This document shows positions 24,284 through 29,978 of a stretch of DNA of 64,000 nt, one piece after another. Source of the DNA: Caulobacter sp031457805 (GTDB lineage: Bacteria > Pseudomonadota > Alphaproteobacteria > Caulobacterales > Caulobacteraceae). Location of the stretch: assembly GCF_031457805.1 (NCBI RefSeq), contig NZ_JAVDXI010000003.1, positions 124,001 to 188,000 on the forward strand, written 5' to 3'. Each line of letters begins with the position of its first letter. The stretch's first letter is position 1. The notes below the pieces were generated by a model that saw only the letters and a program-made list of their open reading frames with translations, ran no database searches and was not told the origin of the DNA. The position numbers and the translations under genes were made by a program.

Positions 24284-24345
24284 GGGTTTGGCGCCACGTT
24301 GCTAGGGCGCGAGCGAAGTCAAGTCACCTTACATCGGGGGTCCAC

Positions 24346-24705
24346 ATGGACAAGAACCGCCTGCTGGGCGGCGTGGTCACGGCTGTGATCGTGTTTCTGC
24401 TCACTCTGCCCGAGCTGGTGGGCGTGCTGCTCGCCGAGCCGCCGCCGACCACGCGAAAGGCCTGGCGCTCGGTCATCGAAGCTGTCGCGTCGATGGGCGT
24501 GGCCTTCGCCGTCGGGATCCTGTGCGCCAACTGGTCGGCCGGGGTCATGACGGCGGTGATCCAGCACTTCCTCCATATCGAGCTGAAGGTTGATCCGCTG
24601 GCCACGGGCGTGGCGCTAGCGGTGCTGGTCATGCGCCTTGGTCCGACCATCGTCGCCCAGCTGGAGAAGCGCGCCAGCCGCAAGATCGACGGGGTGCTGC
24701 CGTGA
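24346..24705 (+). CDS. Holin-like membrane protein
   Basis: 119 residues with three hydrophobic segments (about residues 7-30, 43-63 and 88-106) and a short basic C-terminus (KRASRK). It is the first gene of the lysis cassette, directly before a second small membrane protein and the endolysin. That position and topology fit a class I holin that perforates the inner membrane. Divergent from the metallopeptidase gene, with 62 bases between their starts; GGGGGTCCAC precedes the ATG. Confidence 0.7.
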   Translation: MDKNRLLGGVVTAVIVFLLTLPELVGVLLAEPPPTTRKAWRSVIEAVASMGVAFAVGILCANWSAGVMTAVIQHFLHIELKVDPLATGVALAVLVMRLGPTIVAQLEKRASRKIDGVLP

Positions 24706-24989
24706 GCGCCCTCGCCATCCTCGACCTCTCCCTGCTCTGGGCAGCGGCCTACGCCTTCCACTGGCGCGGTCATCTGCTGGGCCGGCGCGCGGAGGGATGG
24801 CCCCAGGCGCCGCGCAGTGTTCGTCGCGCTCTCGACCTGGCGGCCGGTGGGTGCTTCCTCGCGGGCCTCGCCGTCCTGATCTTCCGGGCCGCGCCGAACA
24901 TGGCGCACCTGGCCGTCGATACCTCGATCGCCGTCTACGCGATCGTCATGGCGATCAACGTCGCCCGTCAGCGCGCCACGCGCGGCTGA
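24702..24989 (+). CDS. Second small membrane protein of lysis cassette
   Basis: 95 residues from a GTG overlapping the previous stop (GTGA). Two or three hydrophobic stretches (about residues 2-20, 43-62, 68-86) with a basic linker between the first two. A second holin, antiholin or pinholin partner would be expected here. The tight coupling to the first holin-like gene and the endolysin 55 bases later support a lysis role, but the family is not recognised. Confidence 0.62.
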   Translation: MSALAILDLSLLWAAAYAFHWRGHLLGRRAEGWPQAPRSVRRALDLAAGGCFLAGLAVLIFRAAPNMAHLAVDTSIAVYAIVMAINVARQRATRG

Positions 24990-25044
24990 CCCACGCGAAC
25001 CCGGTTCGCGTCTCCCGAAAACCTGAACCCTGAGGAGGCAGGCC

Positions 25045-25509
25045 ATGAAGCCGAGCCCGCGATGCATCGCGTTCATCAAGAGCTTCGAGAAGTGCAAGCT
25101 CGTCGCCTACATGCCGACCAAGAACGATCGGCCGACCCTGGGCTGGGGCTCGACCGGCCGCGACATCAAGATGGGCATGACGTGGACTCAGGAGCAGGCC
25201 GACGCCCGCTTCGACCGCGACTTGGCCATGTTCGCCGCCGGCGTCGAGCACATGATAGGCGGTGCGCCGACCAACCAGGCGCAGTTCGACGCCATGGTCT
25301 CGTTCGCCTACAACGTGGGCCTCGATGACGACGCGGACGACATCGCCGAAGGTTTCGGCGACAGCACGCTGCTGAAGAAACACAAGGCTGGCGACTTCAA
25401 GGGCGCGGCCGACCAGTTCAAATTCTGGAACAAGCAGAAGGGCGTCGTCCTCGCCGGCCTTACCCGGCGCCGTGGCGCCGAGGCCGCCATGTATCGGGGC
25501 GAGCTGTGA
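25045..25509 (+). CDS. Endolysin, GH24 lysozyme
   Basis: 154 residues, a muramidase of T4/P1 lysozyme type that cleaves peptidoglycan at lysis. The start of the fold is clear: FIKSFEKCKLVAY with catalytic Glu15, then NDRPTLGWGSTG containing Thr31 and Asp28, and GMTWTQEQADARFDRDL. The ending GLTRRRGAEAAMYRG is the typical closing helix. No signal or SAR helix is present, so export depends on the holin. GGAGG precedes the ATG, and the stop overlaps the Rz start. Confidence 0.92.
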   Translation: MKPSPRCIAFIKSFEKCKLVAYMPTKNDRPTLGWGSTGRDIKMGMTWTQEQADARFDRDLAMFAAGVEHMIGGAPTNQAQFDAMVSFAYNVGLDDDADDIAEGFGDSTLLKKHKAGDFKGAADQFKFWNKQKGVVLAGLTRRRGAEAAMYRGEL

Positions 25510-26117
25510 GCGCCCTGGTCGTCTGGGCCATCCGTGCGGGCGGTTGGCTGAAGGCCTTCGCAAAGACCCGCCTTGGCCGCGCGGTGCTCGCGGTTCTGAT
25601 CATCGCCCTCTTGGTCGCGCTGGCCTGTCGCCTGAGCTACGGCGCCGGCGTGGACCACGAAAAGGCCGCCGAGGCCAAGCGGCGCGCGGCGGCCGTCAAG
25701 GTCGTGCAGCGCGTGGTGATCCAGGGGCGCGAGATCTCGGCCGACGTCTCCCGCCAGCTCGACGCACGCAAGGTCGAGATCCGCACCGTCACCCATACCC
25801 TGACGAAGGAGGTCCCCGTCTATGTCCCTGTCCAAAGCGATCTGGCTTGCACTGTGCCTGTCGGCTTTGTGCGCCTGCACGACGCCGCAGCCCATGGCTC
25901 CACCCTTCCCGCCGCCCCCGACGGACCTGTCGAAACCCCTTCCGGAGTTCCGCTCTCTGCCGTCGCCGAAACGATCGCCGCCAACTACGGCGTCGCCTTC
26001 GAATGGCGGGCTGAGGCCCTAGCCTGGCGCGAGTGGTACGCGCGCCAGGCCGAAGCTTGGAGTGAGCTGGGGCGCCGGAACTCGGGTGAGAAGCAACTCA
26101 GCCGAAGCCAACCGTGA
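25506..26117 (+). CDS. Inner-membrane spanin subunit, Rz-like
   Basis: 203 residues from GTG 25506, four bases inside the endolysin gene. One N-terminal transmembrane helix (about residues 23-42, VLAVLIIALLVALACRL) is followed by a charged periplasmic helix (about 50-105). This is the i-spanin design needed for outer membrane disruption after peptidoglycan is cut. A second gene with a lipobox and proline-rich body lies wholly inside it in another frame, as for lambda Rz/Rz1. The C-terminal half is longer than lambda Rz (153 residues). Confidence 0.85.
   Translation: MSALVVWAIRAGGWLKAFAKTRLGRAVLAVLIIALLVALACRLSYGAGVDHEKAAEAKRRAAAVKVVQRVVIQGREISADVSRQLDARKVEIRTVTHTLTKEVPVYVPVQSDLACTVPVGFVRLHDAAAHGSTLPAAPDGPVETPSGVPLSAVAETIAANYGVAFEWRAEALAWREWYARQAEAWSELGRRNSGEKQLSRSQP
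25822..26022 (+). CDS. Outer-membrane spanin lipoprotein, Rz1-like, embedded in Rz
   Basis: 66 residues, read in the +1 frame entirely inside the Rz-like gene. The N-terminus MSLSKAIWLALCLSALCACT is a lipoprotein signal whose lipidated Cys is Cys19 (preceded by LCA). The mature part is proline rich (MAPPFPPPPTDLSKPLPEF), exactly the Rz1 style. GGAGG lies nine bases before the ATG. Together with the Rz-like protein it would span the periplasm and fuse the two membranes at lysis. Confidence 0.82.
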   Translation: MSLSKAIWLALCLSALCACTTPQPMAPPFPPPPTDLSKPLPEFRSLPSPKRSPPTTASPSNGGLRP

Positions 26118-26799
26118 CACAGTTGGACCTGTATATTTGGGCGTTGTTCATGTCGGTCCAGGTAACTGGCTCCCACACGTCTGCGCCCTCGTTGGTCCGA
26201 TAGAGGTTCACCTCAAGCCTGTCATAGACGGCCTTCGTGATCCGCGTGGCGAAGTTGTGCGATAGTGCGCAGAGCTTCGCCGCGTGGTTAGCGGCCTTCC
26301 CGACCCAGATGAGGTCGTTAGCTCCCCTTATGCCGTCTTTCACCACTAGTATTCGCGAGCTGTCGATCCCGACGGTGTGGGCAGGAACGTAGGTAACGCT
26401 CGGATATTGCGCTTTCAGCGCGGGCCGAATGATTTCTGTGACAGCCTTCTGGATCCGGAAGGCCGTTCTCACGGCGCGGCTCTCTCGTGCGTCACCCATA
26501 TAGACCGCCATCACGCGGTCGCCGTCGAACGCGGTGATATTGCCTGCGTGGGCTCTTATTATTCTCGAGGCGGAGTTTAGGAACGTCCCGTAGATCTCCG
26601 CCGAAAATTCTTGCGGGTAGGTATCAACCAAGACTGTGGAGTCCGCCAGATCAGCGTAGAGGATGGTGGCATCGATATAAATGCCGTCATTCCCCAGTTG
26701 GACGGAGGTTTCATCGGGGACGGTTCGACCTTCCCTGGTGGACCACGGCTCAGCAAACTTCCGAGTTACGGCCTCGCGAATATCGTCTTCCAGGGCCAT
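26098..26799 (-). CDS. Pycsar-type pyrimidine cyclase (PycC-like class III nucleotide cyclase)
   Basis: 233 residues. Class III cyclase marks are present: Asp50 in TILYADLADST and Asp94 in AFDGDRVMAVYMGD as metal ligands, and DLIWVGKAANHAAKLC (162-177) with Asn171 as transition-state residue. The YADLADST wording and the short N-terminus are what I recall of PycC proteins, which make cCMP or cUMP on phage attack. It starts directly after the membrane effector stop (TGA then ATG, no gap), so the two form one operon. It lacks any sensor or membrane domain. Nucleotide specificity cannot be read from sequence alone. Confidence 0.82.
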   Translation of the reverse strand: MALEDDIREAVTRKFAEPWSTREGRTVPDETSVQLGNDGIYIDATILYADLADSTVLVDTYPQEFSAEIYGTFLNSASRIIRAHAGNITAFDGDRVMAVYMGDARESRAVRTAFRIQKAVTEIIRPALKAQYPSVTYVPAHTVGIDSSRILVVKDGIRGANDLIWVGKAANHAAKLCALSHNFATRITKAVYDRLEVNLYRTNEGADVWEPVTWTDMNNAQIYRSNCVTVGFG

Positions 26800-27312
26800 T
26801 CAGCCAGCCTTCAGGATCGGCGTTGCGCCCGTCGATGCTACAATCGAGATGTAGACCAGCCATAGTGGTAGCGACAATCCAGTTGCACGGAAGGCGTACT
26901 TCACTCGATCGTATTTCTTTTTCAGGATCTCGGCGTTCCGCCATACCTGACACAGCGCGTCCTGTTCTAAGTCATCCTCGGTGTAGCGCTTAACTTTCTC
27001 AATGAAATCATCTGCGCTAACTTCAGCGATATCCTTGAAGTAAATGATGCCCTTGTGCTTTGCACCGTCGAGATGGGGGAAGAACGTTCCGTAGAGCCAA
27101 GCCGTGCTGAGGGCGAGAAGCGCGAGGCAGGCCCAGGCTGGAATCGTTGCATGGGTGAATGCCTTCTTCACTGGGACGTTGGCTGCCAGCACCCCGGCCA
27201 TGCCTACGTTGAGCGCGAAGAGAAACGCCGCCTTGCCCTCGGCCCGTGGAAAAAAGCCCTGAAGGCGGTCGAATTGGGCCAGCGCGTATTCACGTGGGCT
27301 TGGAATTGCCAC
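26800..27312 (-). CDS. Pycsar effector, membrane type (Pyc-TM-like, DUF5706)
   Basis: 170 residues from GTG 27312, with GGAG seven bases upstream. Three hydrophobic helices (about 27-46, 58-78, 145-160). Between them lies a soluble part, IIYFKDIAEVSADDFIEKV then LEQDALCQVWRNAEILKKKY, the typical pattern of Pycsar membrane effectors (DUF5706): EGKAAFLFALN at the first helix, FFPHL after the second, and the Q-x-x-x-N-x-x-I-x-x-K-Y motif. In known systems cyclic pyrimidine binding makes such proteins damage the membrane. It abuts the cyclase gene. Confidence 0.8.
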   Translation of the reverse strand: MAIPSPREYALAQFDRLQGFFPRAEGKAAFLFALNVGMAGVLAANVPVKKAFTHATIPAWACLALLALSTAWLYGTFFPHLDGAKHKGIIYFKDIAEVSADDFIEKVKRYTEDDLEQDALCQVWRNAEILKKKYDRVKYAFRATGLSLPLWLVYISIVASTGATPILKAG

Positions 27313-27388
27313 CTCGTTTCTCCGACAGGTAACTTAACCTTAGGCTGGGCACACTCGCCCATAACTCGTCACACGTGAACTGAATTTC

Positions 27389-27772
27389 TCAGCCTCGACC
27401 GCCCGGTCCGTAGCCGCGATAGGCGTTGTACGCGCGGTTCGCCCTGCGGCTCTTCCAGATCTCGATGTCCCGCGAGCTGGGCGCCTTCAGCTGAGTCCAA
27501 GACCCGCCCTTGGCCGTCCTGGCCGAGAAGGTCACGAACCCCTCGCATGGAAAGCGACCGTCGCTGACGACGGTGCAGCGCGGATGTCGGCCCCATCCGA
27601 TCGTATCGGGGCCAAGCACCTGAACCATGACCTTCAGCGAGACCCGTTGGGTGACGCCGCAGCGTCCGCAGTGTGATCGCAGCTGCCAGCCTAGAACGTG
27701 CATCTCGCCCAGCGTTAGCGCCGTAAGCGGCATAGCCGGCGGACAGACGCGATCGGGGCTTGGTCCACCCAT
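27389..27772 (-). CDS. Small Cys-rich (zinc-ribbon-like) phage protein, unknown function
   Basis: 127 residues from ATG 27772. Cys35-Gly-Arg-Cys38 and two later Cys (66, 76) may form a zinc site. Between them is SLKVMVQVLGPDTIGWGRH, and the C-terminus is basic (SRRANRAYNAYRG). Proteins with a CxRC pair and a following hydrophobic helix are frequent beside methylases in alphaproteobacterial phages, but no function is known to me. Same strand as the Pycsar-like pair and 76 bases before it, so it might be their first cistron. Other starts (27733, 27703) are possible. Confidence 0.55.
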   Translation of the reverse strand: MGGPSPDRVCPPAMPLTALTLGEMHVLGWQLRSHCGRCGVTQRVSLKVMVQVLGPDTIGWGRHPRCTVVSDGRFPCEGFVTFSARTAKGGSWTQLKAPSSRDIEIWKSRRANRAYNAYRGYGPGGRG

Positions 27773-27935
27773 CTCCAGTTTCCAGCCTTCTTGCCCGGAC
27801 CTCGGGCGGGACCGACGCGCGCCAACGCGTCGATCGACGAGTGCTCCCTCGTCACGCACCGCCGTCGATCGCCGACGGCACGTCCGCCCTGCCCAGGGCG
27901 GCGGACTCATAAGCGCCAAGAGGAGCTTCCCGCAA

Positions 27936-28799
27936 ATGAAATGTTCCGTAAATGTTCACGTTCCGCCATGCGACCCGGTGACGCCTGCTGAACCGGCAGC
28001 GCCATGGATCGGCGGCAAGCGGCACCTAGCCAAACGCATCTGCCAGATCCTTGCCGCGACGCCTCACGATGCCTACTGCGAGCCGTTCATCGGCATGGGC
28101 GGCGTCTTCCTTCGTCGTGCCGTCCGGCCGGGCGTCGAGGTCATCAACGACGTGTCCGGCGACGTCGTGACCCTGTTCCGCGTCTTGCGGGCTCACCCTG
28201 AGGCGCTGCTCCGCGAGTTGCGCTGGCGGCCGGCTATGCGCGCGGAGTTCGATCGGCAGAAGGCCGTCGCCGCCCACGACCTAACCGACGTCGAGCGGGC
28301 CGCCAGGTTCCTCTACCTTCAGGTCTTGGCGTTCGGCGGGAAGGTGCGCGGGCGGAACTTCGGTGTGGATCCGTCCGCGCCGCACAACTTCGACATTCGC
28401 CGCCTTGAGCCGAGGCTGCGGCGGATCCACGACCGCCTTGCCGGCGTGACGATCGAGAACCTGGACTGGTCGGAGTTCATCCCGCGCTATGACCGCGCCG
28501 GCACGCTCTTTTATTTGGACCCGCCGTATTGGGGCAGCGAGGACGACTATGGCCGGGAGCTGTTCGCTAGGTCGGACTTCGAGCGCATGGCCGAGCTGCT
28601 GGCCTCGATCGAGGGCCGGTTCCTGCTCTCGATCAACGACGTGCCGGCGATGCGAACCGCGTTCGCCTGGGCGGACGTCGAGGCCGTGAACACCGTCTAC
28701 TCGGTCGGCAACGCAGATCCCTCGGCGCCAGCGAAAGAGCTGCTGATCGGTCGGGGCGTGAACCTGGCCAGCGCGGCCCCGCCTCCGACCTTGTTCTGA
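27936..28799 (+). CDS. DNA adenine methylase, D12 class (Dam-like)
   Basis: 287 residues from ATG 27936, with AGGAG ten bases upstream; the longer upstream frame is not credible. The FxGxK-type motif I is PWIGGKRHLAKRI (about residues 23-35), followed by YCEPFIGMGGVFLR, and motif IV is YLDPPYW near residue 195, so this is an N6-adenine methyltransferase of Dam/D12 type. It is the last prophage gene. Such solitary phage methylases usually hide phage DNA from host restriction. The target site cannot be read from sequence. Confidence 0.9.
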   Translation: MKCSVNVHVPPCDPVTPAEPAAPWIGGKRHLAKRICQILAATPHDAYCEPFIGMGGVFLRRAVRPGVEVINDVSGDVVTLFRVLRAHPEALLRELRWRPAMRAEFDRQKAVAAHDLTDVERAARFLYLQVLAFGGKVRGRNFGVDPSAPHNFDIRRLEPRLRRIHDRLAGVTIENLDWSEFIPRYDRAGTLFYLDPPYWGSEDDYGRELFARSDFERMAELLASIEGRFLLSINDVPAMRTAFAWADVEAVNTVYSVGNADPSAPAKELLIGRGVNLASAAPPPTLF

Positions 28800-28969
28800 T
28801 GCGGCGACAGGCCGCAGCGGTTATCCCCCGCGCAACAATATGCCCCGGAAGCGTCTCCGCGCCCGTTTTAGCAGTCACAGCCGTTAGAAAGTTTTTAGGG
28901 TAAGATTGAGGGTACGAGAACGCGATCGGGTCGCAAGGCCAAGCGGCGTGGGCGTTCCTGAAAGGTCCT

Positions 28970-29045
28970 TGGTGGAGCCGAGGGGAATCGAACCCCTGAC
29001 CTCCTCATTGCGAACGAGGCGCTCTACCATCTGAGCTACGGCCCC
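28970..29045 (-). tRNA. tRNA-Ala (anticodon CGC), likely prophage attachment gene
   Basis: 76 nt including an encoded CCA (28970-28972, minus). The acceptor stem GGGGCCG/CGGCTCC pairs fully with the G3-U70 wobble that identifies alanine tRNAs. The anticodon loop is TTCGCAA, giving CGC for GCG codons; the T arm has GGTTCGATTCC. Its 3' end faces the prophage, about 170 bases from the methylase gene, consistent with tRNA-directed integration leaving the gene intact. The next gene, yggT-like, is divergent. Confidence 0.93.
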
Positions 29046-29150
29046 AAGGAGCGGCGGAGATACGGCCCCAAAGCGCGCTCGTCAAGCGGCTCCTTGCTTG
29101 CCAGCGCGCGCGTGGCGCGGCAAGAAGCGGAAAGTTCGGACGGGAAACCC

Positions 29151-29465
29151 ATGACCGCCATCATTCAATTCGTCTTCTTCATCCTGGGCGGCCTGCTCAG
29201 CCTTCTCTGGTGGGCGATCGTGATCTCCGCGATCCTGAGCTGGCTGGTGGCGTTCGACGTCATCAATCGTCGGAACACCGCCGTGTACCAGGTGCTGGAT
29301 TTCCTGGATCGCATCACCGGACCGGTTCTGCGCCCCTTCCAGCGTATGATCCCGTCGCTGGGCGGCGTCGACATCAGTCCGATCATCGTGTTGCTGATCA
29401 TATCGGGCGTGCAGAACTACTTGCTGCCGGCGCTGCGCGGCACGTTGATCGGCCTTTTCGGCTGA
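29151..29465 (+). CDS. YggT family membrane protein
   Basis: 104 residues with two membrane segments (about 5-27 and 75-95). Between them is YQVLDFLDRITGPVLRPFQR and IPSLGGVDISPI, the signature of the YggT family. In many bacteria and plastids these proteins act in cell or organelle division or osmotic shock response; the exact function is unsettled. Start at 29151 rather than the in-frame 29094, since the hydrophobic N-terminus begins there. The DUF167 gene follows five bases later, a classic pairing. Confidence 0.93.
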   Translation: MTAIIQFVFFILGGLLSLLWWAIVISAILSWLVAFDVINRRNTAVYQVLDFLDRITGPVLRPFQRMIPSLGGVDISPIIVLLIISGVQNYLLPALRGTLIGLFG

Positions 29466-29469
29466 TCTG

Positions 29470-29757
29470 GTGGCCGTCACCCTCGTGGTGCGCCTCACCC
29501 CCCGAGGCGGCCGCGACGCCGCCGAGGGGTGGGCGCAAGATGGCGACGGCCGACCGTATCTGAAGGTGCGGGTGGCCAGCCCGCCCGTCGAGGGTGCGGC
29601 GAACGCTGCCCTGATCGCCTTTGTGGCTAAGACCCTGAGAGTTCCGCGGTCGGCCGTCCGCCTCGCGGCGGGCGAGACCTCGCGGCTGAAGCGTCTCGAG
29701 CTGGACGGCGTCGACCCCGCCGATCTTGCGCGCGTGTTCGGGACGCCGGCTTCCTAG
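29470..29757 (+). CDS. DUF167 (YggU) family protein
   Basis: 95 residues from GTG 29470. The typical pattern is present: LVVRLTPRGGRDAAEGW at the start and LKVRVASPPVEGAANAALIA in the middle, then RVPRSAVRLAAGETSRLKRL. The family is small and widespread, often beside yggT as here, and has no proven biochemical function. Probably co-transcribed with the upstream membrane protein. Confidence 0.92.
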   Translation: MAVTLVVRLTPRGGRDAAEGWAQDGDGRPYLKVRVASPPVEGAANAALIAFVAKTLRVPRSAVRLAAGETSRLKRLELDGVDPADLARVFGTPAS

Positions 29758-29802
29758 AGGCCGCCGCGCCGCCTGAAGCGATCAACAGCACGTCGTTCAT
29801 CT

Positions 29803-29817
29803 TGGAATATTATTCCA
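29803..29817. promoter_or_regulatory. 15-bp palindrome TGGAATATTATTCCA upstream of sensor kinase
   Basis: Perfect inverted repeat with a one-base centre, AT rich in an otherwise GC-rich stretch, 162 bases before the histidine kinase start. The form is that of an operator for a dimeric regulator. Its factor is unknown. Confidence 0.4.
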
Positions 29818-29824
29818 CATATTC

Positions 29825-29846
29825 GCGCCGAGCGACGACTCGGCGC
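29825..29846. repeat. 8-bp-arm inverted repeat before sensor kinase
   Basis: GCGCCGAG and CTCGGCGC separated by CGACGA, a stable hairpin. The A run follows it on the plus strand, so the T run would precede it on the minus strand and it is not an intrinsic terminator in either direction. It may be an operator or 5' leader structure. Confidence 0.4.
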
Positions 29847-29978
29847 AAAAATGAACCCCAAGACGCGTTACTGACAAGCCATTGACGAAACGCCGGTCTT
29901 TCATTTCCTCTTAGCGCCTCACGGCTAGCGTGATCGAGTTCGGGATTGCTCGGCGATCTCCGGGGGGACAGAGCGCCC

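Larger units (their letters stand above)
1..28969 (+). mobile_element. Siphovirus-type prophage, late region (left end outside window)
   Basis: A continuous plus-strand series runs HNH, terminase, portal, protease, capsid, connectors, tail, fibre, lysis, Dam methylase, with overlapping start and stop codons, interrupted by three minus-strand cassettes. It ends about 170 bases before the CCA end of tRNA-Ala. The linear order (head, tail, lysis, accessory, chromosome) is that of the right arm of a lambdoid prophage, so integrase, repressor and early genes should lie left of base 1. No structural gene looks broken, so the late region appears intact. The exact right boundary is inferred; no duplicated att core can be tested inside the window. 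Confidence 0.9.

Noticed and set aside
1..28969. Gene transfer agent cluster instead of a prophage
   Set aside because: The tail chaperone and tail tip genes resemble GTA genes, but P27-type terminase, HNH nuclease, holin/endolysin/spanin cassette, methylase and immunity genes beside a tRNA are features of a complete temperate phage.
29825..29846. Intrinsic terminator after the DUF167 gene
   Set aside because: The hairpin is followed by an A run on the plus strand, and on the minus strand the T run precedes the stem, so it fits neither direction.
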